Under the pieces are notes generated by a model that did not search any database, had not been told where the DNA came from, and saw only the letters and a program-made list of their open reading frames with translations. From Anaerolinea sp. (GTDB taxonomy: Bacteria; Chloroflexota; Limnocylindria; Limnocylindrales; CSP1-4), in the NCBI GenBank assembly GCA_013822395.1, contig PNKK01000006.1:1-64000 (forward strand): a stretch of DNA of 64,000 bases. The letters run 5' to 3'. Below, piece by piece: positions 50,837 to 58,785 of this stretch; positions within the stretch are counted from its first letter, which is position 1; each line of letters begins with the position of its first letter. The position numbers and the translations under genes are program-made.

Positions 50837-53803
50837 TCAGCGCGTGGTCGGCGCGGCGGGCTCGCCCGCCGGCGAGAAATCGATCGGCGTCGGCACCTGG
50901 AGCGTGAACTCGCCGGCGAGGGCGAGGCCCTCGACGGCGGTCGCCACGCGCCCACCGCCACCCCGCTTGGCCACGAAACAGGCGCGGTCCGCCGCGAGGA
51001 GGATCTCGTCCGGCGTCGCGCCGTCCGTGGGGTACGTGGCCACGCCGGCCGAGGCATCCAGGTGAAGCCCGGCCCGATGGAAGCCGGACCCGGGCCCGAC
51101 CACGCCGCCGATCGCGCTGCAGATGCGCTGGGCGACCGGCCCCGCGTGGGCGGCGTCCGTGCCCGCCAGAATGACCGCGAACTCGTCGCCGCCGTACCGG
51201 AAGGCCGCATCGGTCTCGCGGCTGGCGCCGACGATCGCCGCCGCGACCTGCTTCAGGAGGTCGTTCCCGGCCGAGTGCCCGTACGTGTCGTTCACCAACT
51301 TGAACCGGTCGAGATCGATCATCAGGATGCTGAACGGCGCCTCGCTCTCGACCGCCGCCGCGAGCCGCTCGCGGAAGCTGCCGTGGTTCAGGAGTCCGGT
51401 GAGGTCGTCCGTCTGTGCGCGCTGGGCAAGTGCGCCGTGCACCTGCGCGTTCTGGAGGGCGATCGAGACCTGCGCCGCGAAGAGCTTGACGAGCTCGAAC
51501 TCCTCGTCCGTGAAGATCCGCTCCTCGCCCATCCTCTCCAGGGTCAGGATCCCGATCGAGCGATCGCGGCCTCGGAGCGGGACGCACATCAGGCTGCCGT
51601 GAATCGGTCCGGACGTGCCATGCCGGACGCGCAGATCGGTGTACTGGTCGGGCACCAGGGTGGGCTCGTTGTGGGCCACAACCCAGGTGGCGAGGCCATG
51701 CTCCCCAGGCTCGAACGGTCGCAGGTAGGACTCGGCGTCGGCGCCCTTGGCGATCACCGGCATCAGCGCACCGCGGCCGTCGAGGAGCGCGATCGCGATG
51801 CTGTCCCAGCCGACGAGCTCGCCCAGGCGGTCGGCGACGGCGTCGAGGATGGAGTGAACATCGAGCGTTGTCAGGATGGATTCCGTGATCAGGAGCAGGT
51901 CGCGCTGGCTCTGGACCTGCCGCTCGAGCGCGGCGGACTGGCGGCGGAGCCGCTCGGTGGCGTCGGCGTTGGCCATGGCCTGCGCGGCGAAGCTCGCGTA
52001 GATCTCGAGGAGCCGGAGGTCGTCGTCGCGGAACTGGCGCAGCCCGAGCTTCGAGAGGACGAGGACGCCGAGGACCTGGTCCTCGTAGAGCATCGGCGCG
52101 AGGAGCATCGACTCGTCGAGGTCGGCCTCGGTGCCTGGGATCGTGTTGCCCCGCGGGTCCGCGGCCGCGTCGTGAAGGATCTGCGCGACCCGGTGCTCGG
52201 CGACCCAGCCGGTGATTCCCGACCCGACCTTGACCCGGAGGCGCTCCGGCGTCTCGTCGACGTACTCGCCGACCTGGCCTTTCATCGCGACCGGGACCAG
52301 GTCGTCGCCGTCGAGGCGGTAGACCCGCACGTTGTGATAGTCGATCAGCTGGCGAAGCTCGGTGGCGATCGTTGCCCCGATCTCCTGGACGGTCGACAGC
52401 CGGCTCAGACGCGCGCCGAGCTGCTGGATCGACCGGAGCTGCGCCGCCCACGTCGCGAGCTGCGCGTAGGCGCGAGCCGTCCGGATCGCGACCGACGCCT
52501 GGGTCGCAAGCGAGCCCAGCGTGTCGACCTCGTCGTCGCTCCAGTGATGCGGCCGGTCGTGGTAGATGTTCAGGCTGCCCAGCAGCTCGCCATCCGGGCC
52601 GTCGAACAGGGGGGCCACGCAGAGCGTGTCGAAGCCTTCCTGGACCACGGCCGCGCGGATCTCCGCGGCGCGCGGGTCGTCCCGGAACCCCATTGAGAAG
52701 ACAGGCCCACCGATTGCCACCGCCGAGTTGATGAGCGACCGGCTGGTCGCCGGCGAGATGGCCGCGAGGTACGACGCCGACAGGCCGCGTGAGGTGGCCG
52801 CCCGCCGTGAGCCGTCCGGCTGGTAGACGAGCACGGACGCCCGGTCGCCACCGAGGAGGACCATCGCATGGTCGACGAGACCGGCGAGGATCTGGTCCAG
52901 GTCGAGGCGGCTACCGATGTCACCGGCCACCCGCCGCAGAGCTTCGGCACGATGGAGCTGACGGGCGATGTGGGCGGCGGCCGACGCCGCCGAGATGATC
53001 GTCCCCAGGGCACCGGCGGCGGCGGCGATCAGGTCTCGCAGCTCGTTCGTGGCCGGCGCGTCCGTCTCCGCGACCGCGAGGAGCACGCCCCACGGCCCAT
53101 CGGCACCCGGGATCGCGGCGGCGAGCTCGCGACCACGGAGCCCGGAGGCGGAGAGCGAGACCCCAGGATCCGCGTCCGCGACGCTGCCCGGGGCGTCCAG
53201 CGCCGCGCCGAGGACGCCGATTCCGCACGGGAGCTCGACGAGGCGGGCGTCCGGCGGCCCGGAGACACCGACAGGCGTCAGGCGATCGCCGCGAAGTCGC
53301 CAGGCCGATACCAGGCGGAGGCCGGCCCCCTCGCCGATCGCCTGCGTCGCCGAACCGAGCAGGATCTCGGGATCCACGACCTCGCTGATGACCGAGGACG
53401 CGATCCGCCCGAGGGCGGCCAGGACCCTCAGGCCGGCCCGATGCGCGCCCGGCCCCGGCGCCGCGACCTCAAGGGTGGTGCGCAGGCCGGGACGACGGCC
53501 TGGCAACCCGGCGATCGCGGTCGTCGCCCGCCTGGAGTTGCCATGCCGGCTCCGGCGGAGACGCCCCGCTCCGCGGGAGGCGGGCTCGGGCTCCGGCCCT
53601 CCGGCCGCGTTCGACAGGTAGCGCTGGAGATCCCCGAGGCGGTAGCGGCGGTCGCCGCGAGGATTGATCCGGTAGTAACGGAGTCGGCCGGCGTCGCTCC
53701 ACGCTCGGATCGTGTTCGGATGGACGCCCAGCACCTGGGCGGCCTTCGTGACGGTGAGTGTCGCGTCGGCCGGTCGCGGATGGAGCTGGGCGATCGTGGA
53801 CAC
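50837..53803 (-). CDS. HTH-multiGAF diguanylate cyclase
   Basis: 988 residues. An N-terminal MerR/excisionase-type helix-turn-helix (about 15-70: LTVTKAAQVLGVHPNTIRAWSDAGRLRYYRINPRGDRRY) is followed by a series of GAF-like domains (about 130-800). A GGDEF domain (about 825-975) has YGGDEFAVIL, with an RETD inhibitory site five residues before it. The active site is complete, so c-di-GMP synthesis is likely. No membrane helix: a soluble sensor possibly tethered to DNA. A DNA-binding HTH on a GGDEF protein is uncommon. Confidence 0.88.
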   Translation of the reverse strand: MSTIAQLHPRPADATLTVTKAAQVLGVHPNTIRAWSDAGRLRYYRINPRGDRRYRLGDLQRYLSNAAGGPEPEPASRGAGRLRRSRHGNSRRATTAIAGLPGRRPGLRTTLEVAAPGPGAHRAGLRVLAALGRIASSVISEVVDPEILLGSATQAIGEGAGLRLVSAWRLRGDRLTPVGVSGPPDARLVELPCGIGVLGAALDAPGSVADADPGVSLSASGLRGRELAAAIPGADGPWGVLLAVAETDAPATNELRDLIAAAAGALGTIISAASAAAHIARQLHRAEALRRVAGDIGSRLDLDQILAGLVDHAMVLLGGDRASVLVYQPDGSRRAATSRGLSASYLAAISPATSRSLINSAVAIGGPVFSMGFRDDPRAAEIRAAVVQEGFDTLCVAPLFDGPDGELLGSLNIYHDRPHHWSDDEVDTLGSLATQASVAIRTARAYAQLATWAAQLRSIQQLGARLSRLSTVQEIGATIATELRQLIDYHNVRVYRLDGDDLVPVAMKGQVGEYVDETPERLRVKVGSGITGWVAEHRVAQILHDAAADPRGNTIPGTEADLDESMLLAPMLYEDQVLGVLVLSKLGLRQFRDDDLRLLEIYASFAAQAMANADATERLRRQSAALERQVQSQRDLLLITESILTTLDVHSILDAVADRLGELVGWDSIAIALLDGRGALMPVIAKGADAESYLRPFEPGEHGLATWVVAHNEPTLVPDQYTDLRVRHGTSGPIHGSLMCVPLRGRDRSIGILTLERMGEERIFTDEEFELVKLFAAQVSIALQNAQVHGALAQRAQTDDLTGLLNHGSFRERLAAAVESEAPFSILMIDLDRFKLVNDTYGHSAGNDLLKQVAAAIVGASRETDAAFRYGGDEFAVILAGTDAAHAGPVAQRICSAIGGVVGPGSGFHRAGLHLDASAGVATYPTDGATPDEILLAADRACFVAKRGGGGRVATAVEGLALAGEFTLQVPTPIDFSPAGEPAAPTTR

Positions 53804-53836
53804 CGGTTCCTCGGGAGGATTTGTGAAGTCGTGACA

Positions 53837-54646
53837 TCACTCTACGAACCCCACAGATCTTGCCAATAGGACGAAGGTCCCATTGGCGTCCGGCGCGCCG
53901 GACCGAGGCACCTCTGCGGCCGCCTCCGGCTTCTGGGGAAACGGCATCAGGAAGAGGACGAGCCCGACCAGGACGAGCACCCCCGCTGCGAAGAGCAGGG
54001 CGGCGGCGAGCCGCTGACGGGCCGCGAAATCGACGGCGAGGATCCGCCTGGCCTCGGCCGGCTCGAGGGTGCACAGGATCAGCGGCCGCCCACGACCCGG
54101 CCCCAGGCGTGGCTGCCCGGACGGGTCGATTGTCGGGACGCCGAGGGCGATCGCGTGCTCAACGCTCGATACGTGCTCCACCACGACCCGGGCCGGGAGA
54201 TCGTGGGGCAGATCGTCCGGCGCCCGGTCCTCGAGGTCGCCGACGACACCGACGCTCTCACGAGGGATCACGACCAGTCCCTCCGCGACGGACTCGCCGT
54301 CGATGGCGATCGCGTCCAGCCCCTCCCGGATCTCGAACGGCACCACCTCGCGGACGACCTCCAGGTCCGTCCAGCGGCCGTCCCGCTGCGCCTGGATGCG
54401 GGTCCGCCGGAGGACGAGCGGGCGGTGGTCGGCGTCCTCGAAGTCGGCCTCGCTGTCGATCCGGCCGTCGATCCGGACGTACACGGCTCGACCGGCTCGG
54501 GCGAGGGCGACGGCCTCGGCGACGGTGACCCTGGGCGCGGCCGTCAGGAGGCGCCCGACGCGGTACCGGGGTCCGAACGATCGGAGGATCCCGATCGCCG
54601 CGCCGAGCGCAAGGAGGCCGGCGAGGATCGAGATGAGGGCATCCAC
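53837..54646 (-). CDS. GIDE-domain-like membrane protein
   Basis: 269 residues from GTG 54646. An N-terminal membrane helix, a middle domain resembling the GIDE/MULAN family (RIDGRIDSEADFED, PLVLRRTRIQAQRDGRWTDLEVVREVVPFEIREG, AIAIDGESVAEGLVVIPRESVG), and a second helix near the C-terminus (AALLFAAGVLVLVGLVLFL). No RING domain, as in prokaryotic members. TATCAT 8 bases upstream fixes the start. Function unknown; a membrane-stress role is only a guess. Confidence 0.7.
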   Translation of the reverse strand: MDALISILAGLLALGAAIGILRSFGPRYRVGRLLTAAPRVTVAEAVALARAGRAVYVRIDGRIDSEADFEDADHRPLVLRRTRIQAQRDGRWTDLEVVREVVPFEIREGLDAIAIDGESVAEGLVVIPRESVGVVGDLEDRAPDDLPHDLPARVVVEHVSSVEHAIALGVPTIDPSGQPRLGPGRGRPLILCTLEPAEARRILAVDFAARQRLAAALLFAAGVLVLVGLVLFLMPFPQKPEAAAEVPRSGAPDANGTFVLLARSVGFVE

Positions 54647-54654
54647 GGGCGGGA

Positions 54655-54660
54655 ATGATA
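54655..54660 (-). promoter_or_regulatory. -10-like TATCAT, leaderless start
   Basis: Minus-strand TATCAT, one mismatch from TATAAT, sits 8 bases before GTG 54646. Confidence 0.5.
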
Positions 54661-54889
54661 GCCGCGGGGTTGGTCGAGACCGGAAGCACCGCCTAGCTGC
54701 CGGACATGGAAAGGCCCGGAGAAACCTACCCGACACGTGGGCGTTGATGCGATCGCTGCCGTTAGTGTCGCTCAGCCCCTCCGGGCTGGCGAGAACGCTA
54801 CGGGCGGGGCCGTGGTCGAGTCAACGGGCCCTGTCCACGAGATTCGCGACCGGCGCTTCAGTTATCCACCCGGCGTCCACACGCCGCCC

Positions 54890-55462
54890 TCAGCCGGCCG
54901 GCCGTCCCGTCGCGGGATCGACGGCGTTGAGCCGGCCGGAGTAGCTCGTGAGGACGAGCCTCCCGCCCACGAGCTCAGCGCCGGTGACCACGTCCGAGTG
55001 GGCGATCCGCCAACCGACGGCCCCGTCCTCCTCGATCGCGAACGTCTCGAGCTCGCTCTGGACGAGGACGTGGCGGAGGCGCGACGAGGCGAGGACTGCG
55101 AGGACGGGTGTCGCGGACCGATGTGTCCAGCGGAGGTCGCCGGCCCGCGCCTCCAGCCCGTACACGTGGAACCCGTACTTCACGACGAGCAGCGCGCTGG
55201 TGTCCCAGTAGATCGCGGCGGGCTCGTCGTGGACCGTCGACGCGAACCGCGCCGACCAGGCGCCAGCCGGGCCGTCAACGCGGAGCTCGGCGCGACAGCG
55301 CGCGTCGGGGTCTTCGACGACGAGCGGCCCGTGGTCCAGGAGCGCGCCGCCGGCCTCGGACAGGGCGAAGACGGCAGCCGCCTGGCCGCTCCCGCCCCAC
55401 CGCCAGCGCGCGCGAAACCCGCCCGGGTACGAGACCGTCGCGTCGCGCGGCTCCGCACTCAC
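54890..55462 (-). CDS. conserved hypothetical, beta-rich
   Basis: 190 residues from GTG 55462, which overlaps the YbaK stop by 4 bases. Strand-rich, with blade-like repeats: AAIYWDTSALLVVKYGFHVYGLEARAGDLRW and GGRLVLTSYSGRLNAVDPATG resemble PQQ/WD-type propeller blades, but there are only two to three, too few for a full propeller. No signal peptide or metal motif. Probably cytoplasmic; function unknown. Confidence 0.6.
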   Translation of the reverse strand: MSAEPRDATVSYPGGFRARWRWGGSGQAAAVFALSEAGGALLDHGPLVVEDPDARCRAELRVDGPAGAWSARFASTVHDEPAAIYWDTSALLVVKYGFHVYGLEARAGDLRWTHRSATPVLAVLASSRLRHVLVQSELETFAIEEDGAVGWRIAHSDVVTGAELVGGRLVLTSYSGRLNAVDPATGRPAG

Positions 55463-55989
55463 GAGGCGGCCTGGATGTCCGCCTGCCGCCGCTCTTCGGC
55501 GATGGGTGCCACGTTGGCGTCGGCGAGCATCCGGAGGACGGCCGGCGCGACGGGAAAGACGGCCGTCGGCAGCCCGGCCGCGGCCCACACGATCGGAAAG
55601 CGTCCCAGGTCCGGGTCCATCACGACCCGCACCCGCCGGGCGTGACCGAATGGCGGGATCCCGCCGATGACGAACCCGGTGAGATCGTTTGCCTCCTTCG
55701 CGGTCGCGCGGCGCACGTCCGTGCGACCGAGCACGGCCGCGAGGCGCGCGAGGTCCACCCGGTTCGGGCCGGACACGAGGCACAGGATCGGCTCGAGCTC
55801 GTCGCCCGCCGTGGCGACCACGAAGACGAGCGACTTCACGATCTGTCCGAGCTCGGCGCCGACGGCCCGGGCGGCCTCCTCGGCCGTGTGCGTCGACTCA
55901 TCGAAGGCGGTCACCTCGAGCTCGACCCCCTTGCGCCGAGCAGCTTCCAGGACGCGCCGTACGGCGGCGTGGTGGATCGTCTGTGGCAC
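55459..55989 (-). CDS. YbaK-family aminoacyl-tRNA deacylase
   Basis: 176-residue trans-editing protein. Core: TAEEAARAVGAELGQIVKSLVFVVA (with the conserved Lys absent from the 22.9 kb paralogue), LARLAAVLGRTDVRRATAKEANDLTGFVIGGIPPFGH. This is the YbaK/ProX active-site arrangement. Likely Cys-tRNA(Pro) or Ala-tRNA(Pro) hydrolysis. TAGACT 6 bases before the GTG supports the start. Followed by the beta-rich unknown gene with a GTGA overlap. Confidence 0.87.
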   Translation of the reverse strand: MPQTIHHAAVRRVLEAARRKGVELEVTAFDESTHTAEEAARAVGAELGQIVKSLVFVVATAGDELEPILCLVSGPNRVDLARLAAVLGRTDVRRATAKEANDLTGFVIGGIPPFGHARRVRVVMDPDLGRFPIVWAAAGLPTAVFPVAPAVLRMLADANVAPIAEERRQADIQAAS

Positions 55990-55995
55990 CGGGAG

Positions 55996-56001
55996 AGTCT
56001 A
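55996..56001 (-). promoter_or_regulatory. -10-like TAGACT, leaderless start
   Basis: Minus-strand TAGACT is 6 bases before GTG 55989. Confidence 0.45.
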
Positions 56002-56025
56002 GCATCCGGTCCGACCCCGAACCCA

Positions 56026-56084
56026 TGGGGCTCTCGAACCCGTGGGGGCTTCTCGATGCCCGCGGGGCTCTCGAACCCGTGGGG
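56026..56084. repeat. 22-bp direct repeat pair
   Basis: ggggctctcgaacccgtgggg (preceded by t or c) occurs at 56026-56047 and 56063-56084, 37 bases apart, with a partial gaacccatgggg copy before them. It fills the divergent gap between the YbaK and HAD genes and could be an operator array or slippage product. Confidence 0.75.
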
Positions 56085-56087
56085 CGC

Positions 56088-56093
56088 TAGGAT
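56088..56093 (+). promoter_or_regulatory. -10-like TAGGAT, leaderless start
   Basis: TAGGAT ends 7 bases before GTG 56101, the first gene of a four-gene run. Confidence 0.45.
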
Positions 56094-56100
56094 CGGTCTG

Positions 56101-56745
56101 GTGGACGCCATCGTCTTCGACTGGGACGGAACGCTGGTCGACACGCTGCCCGCGATCACCGACGCCAACGCCGAGGTCCTCGGGTCGTACGGCATCGCCT
56201 TCGACGCGGACGCCTATCGACGAGCGTACAGCCCCGACTGGCAGGAGATGTACCTCCGACTGGGGATCGATCGCGCCCAGATGGCCGAGGCTGGGGGGCG
56301 CTGGCTCGCCGCCTACCGCAGGGAGATGAGGGAGGTCCGCGCGATGCCCCGAGTCGCCGAGGTCCTGGAACGGCTCACCGAGGCAGGTCTCGCGATGGGT
56401 CTCGTCACGGCCGGCGAACGCACCGTCGTGGAAGACCAGCTCGCCTCGACCGGTCTCGGACGGTTCCTCCCGGTCCGCGTCTGCGGCGGCGACCTGCCGG
56501 TGATGAAGCCGCATCCGGCGCCACTCCGCAGGGCCCTCGCAGAGCTGGGGCTGGAGGAGGTCCCCGAGCGGACCGCCTACATCGGAGATGCGCAGGACGA
56601 CATGCGGATGGCCCGGGCGGTCGGGGCGCATGGTGTGGGGATCGTATCCATGCTCGGAGCGCACGCCGATCTCCTGTCAGCCGGCGCGTCCGAGGTCGCC
56701 GAATCGGTGGCCGGCTGGGTGGACGGCTTCCTGGCGTCACGATGA
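56101..56745 (+). CDS. HAD-family phosphatase
   Basis: 214-residue phosphoglycolate-phosphatase-like HAD hydrolase from GTG 56101. Motif I DWDGTLVDT, motif II Thr in LVTAGERT, motif III Lys in VMKPHPAPL, motif IV AYIGDAQDDMRMARAVGA. A four-helix cap lies between I and II. Substrate unknown. Its stop overlaps the thiamine pyrophosphokinase start (ATGA); a role in dephosphorylating thiamine or another small metabolite is possible but unsupported. Confidence 0.9.
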   Translation: MDAIVFDWDGTLVDTLPAITDANAEVLGSYGIAFDADAYRRAYSPDWQEMYLRLGIDRAQMAEAGGRWLAAYRREMREVRAMPRVAEVLERLTEAGLAMGLVTAGERTVVEDQLASTGLGRFLPVRVCGGDLPVMKPHPAPLRRALAELGLEEVPERTAYIGDAQDDMRMARAVGAHGVGIVSMLGAHADLLSAGASEVAESVAGWVDGFLASR

Positions 56746-57434
56746 CCGTCGGCCGGGCGATCGTCCTCGCCGACGGCGATCAGCCGTCGCGCGTCGACCT
56801 CGATGCCGCGTGGCCCGGATGGGCCGACGGCGTCGATCTCGTGATCGCGGCCGACGGTGGCGCGCGGCTCGCGGACCCGCTCGGTCTCCGAATCGACGCC
56901 TGGGTAGGTGACGGTGACTCCCTGGGTGAGGCCGGCCTGGGCGAGCTCCGGCGCGCCGGGGTGCCGATCACCCTCGCTCCCGCCGACAAGGACGAGTCCG
57001 ACGCCGAGATGGGGCTCCTCGCCGCGCTCCGAACCGGCGCCCGGGACGTGACGATCCTCGGGTCGCTCGGCGGACCTCGGCTGGACCACGCCCTGGCCAA
57101 CGTCGCGCTCCTCGCCCATCCGGCGGCCTCGGGCGCCGCCGTCCGCCTCCTGGACGGTGCGACGCGCATTCGTCTGCTGGCCGCGCCGGGCCTGAACGGC
57201 GGTCCGGCGCGCCTCGATCTGGCCGGCCGGGTGGGCGATCTCGTCTCGCTGATCCCGCTCGACGACGTCGCCGGAGTCTCGACGGCGGGACTGCGCTATC
57301 CGCTTCGCGACGAGGCACTGCCGGCGGGCCCGGCACGCGGCCTCTCCAATGTCCGTCAGCGCGCGTCGGCCGACGTCACGATCCGACGCGGCCGGCTCCT
57401 CGTCGTGGAGGTCCCTGCTACCCTGCCGGAATGA
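56742..57434 (+). CDS. thiN: thiamine pyrophosphokinase
   Basis: 230 residues. Transfers pyrophosphate from ATP to thiamine to make the cofactor. Signature pieces: AADGGARLA, WVGDGDSL, KDESDAEMGL, LGSLGGPRLDHALAN and a C-terminal beta-domain with GLSNVRQ. All catalytic acidic residues are present. It overlaps the HAD gene before and bcp after by 4 bases each. Confidence 0.92.
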   Translation: MTVGRAIVLADGDQPSRVDLDAAWPGWADGVDLVIAADGGARLADPLGLRIDAWVGDGDSLGEAGLGELRRAGVPITLAPADKDESDAEMGLLAALRTGARDVTILGSLGGPRLDHALANVALLAHPAASGAAVRLLDGATRIRLLAAPGLNGGPARLDLAGRVGDLVSLIPLDDVAGVSTAGLRYPLRDEALPAGPARGLSNVRQRASADVTIRRGRLLVVEVPATLPE

Positions 57435-57916
57435 GCATGCCCGACCCCGGGGACGTCGCCCCGGACATCGTCCTTCCCGACGAGACCGGCACGATCCGCC
57501 GCCTCGCCGACCAGCGAGGCCGCTGGACGATCGTCTACTTCTACCCGGCGGACGACACGCCCGGCTGCACCACCGAGGCCTGCCAGTTCCGCGACCTCGA
57601 CGCGGAGGTGCGCGACGTCGGCGCAGACGTCTGGGGCATCAGCCCAGACGGCGCCGAGAGCCACCGCCGGTTCCGCGAGAAGCTCGGTCTCCCCTTCACC
57701 CTCCTGTCCGACCAGGGGCACGCGGTCGCCGAGCGATACGGAGCGTGGACCCTGAAGTCGAACTACGGCCGGGAGTACATGGGGATCCAGCGCTCGACGT
57801 TCCTCGTGGATCCGGACGGCCGGATCGTCCGGACCTGGCCGAGGGTCAAGGCGGACGGCCACGCGGCCGATGTGCTCGCCGCGCTCGCCGAGATCCGCGG
57901 CGAGCACGGCGGGTGA
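57431..57916 (+). CDS. bcp: peroxiredoxin (bacterioferritin comigratory type)
   Basis: 161-residue thiol peroxidase removing H2O2 and organic peroxides. The peroxidatic Cys46 is in DTPGCTTEACQFRD and the resolving Cys51 five residues on, the atypical two-Cys BCP form. FYPADDTPGC and FLVDPDGRIVRTW are conserved. TACCCT 6 bases before the ATG could give an extra leaderless start inside the operon. Confidence 0.94.
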   Translation: MSMPDPGDVAPDIVLPDETGTIRRLADQRGRWTIVYFYPADDTPGCTTEACQFRDLDAEVRDVGADVWGISPDGAESHRRFREKLGLPFTLLSDQGHAVAERYGAWTLKSNYGREYMGIQRSTFLVDPDGRIVRTWPRVKADGHAADVLAALAEIRGEHGG

Positions 57917-58785
57917 TCACGATCCGCGCTCGCGCCCGCCGCGCCGGGCAGGCAACGAGGCTTCGCCCGTGGGGGGATGCGAGTGAGACCTCGAGCGGCA
58001 TCGTAGAGCGACCGACTCAGGCGCGGCACGATTGGCGCCCGGACCGGTTCATGGTCATCGCCGCGCATCCGGATGACGCCGATTTCGGGCCGGCGGCCAC
58101 GGCTGCCCGGTGGATCGATGCCGGATCGGTGGGCTGGCTCGTCTGCTGCACGAGCGGGGATGCAGGCGGTGAGGATCCGGACGCGGACCCACTCGCGCTC
58201 GCCGCGCTCCGCGAATCCGAGCAGCGGGCCGCGGCCGCGATCATCGGCTACGCCGGGGTGAGCTTCCTCCACCAGCCCGACGGCGCGCTCGCCAACGACC
58301 TCGCCCTTCGAGAGCTTCTCGTCCGCGAGATCCGGGCGTTTCATCCGGACGCGGTCCTGGCCACGGACCCGGAGACGCTCTTCTACGGTGACGGCGGGAT
58401 CAACCATGCGGATCACCGGGCCGCGGGGATGGCGGCGGTGGATGCCGTCTACCCGGCGGCGCGAAACCCGATGTCGTTCCCGTGGCTGGCCCAGGAGGGT
58501 CTCGCCGCCCACAAGGTCCGGCGCCTGTACCTGTTCTGGTCCAACCATCCGACCGTCCGCGTCGATGTCAGCGCCACCGTCGAGCGCAAGGTCGGCGCGC
58601 TGCTGGCGCACTCGAGCCAGGTCTACGACCCTGACCGGCTCGGCGAGCGGATCCGCGCCTGGGCGCGCGAGGAGGGCGAACCGATCGGTGTCGCCGCCGG
58701 TGAGGCGCTCCGTCTGATCGTGATCGACGAGGACGCGGACGAGGGGCCGGATTCGGCCGCCGGTCCGGAGGCCGCCAAGGCCTAG
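57913..58785 (+). CDS. PIG-L-family deacetylase
   Basis: 290 residues from GTG 57913 (GTGA overlap with bcp); ATG 58051 would give a truncated start right at the fold. Zinc-binding AHPDDADFG near residue 50 and NHADHRAAG near 170 give the His-Asp-Asp/His set. The family removes acetyl from N-acetylglucosamine-type sugars (LmbE, mycothiol MshB, bacillithiol BshB). A low-molecular-weight thiol link is attractive beside a peroxiredoxin but unproven. Its TAG overlaps the TAG of the converging gene in a shared ctag. Confidence 0.87.
   Translation: MITIRARARRAGQATRLRPWGDASETSSGIVERPTQARHDWRPDRFMVIAAHPDDADFGPAATAARWIDAGSVGWLVCCTSGDAGGEDPDADPLALAALRESEQRAAAAIIGYAGVSFLHQPDGALANDLALRELLVREIRAFHPDAVLATDPETLFYGDGGINHADHRAAGMAAVDAVYPAARNPMSFPWLAQEGLAAHKVRRLYLFWSNHPTVRVDVSATVERKVGALLAHSSQVYDPDRLGERIRAWAREEGEPIGVAAGEALRLIVIDEDADEGPDSAAGPEAAKA

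Noticed and set aside
50723-52696. 657-residue plus-strand ORF antisense to the GGDEF protein (and the 1262-aa frame 48663-52451)
   Set aside because: These are GC-rich shadows: low-complexity Arg/Gly/Asp composition, no domain, and they lie wholly across a protein with a complete GGDEF, GAFs and HTH.
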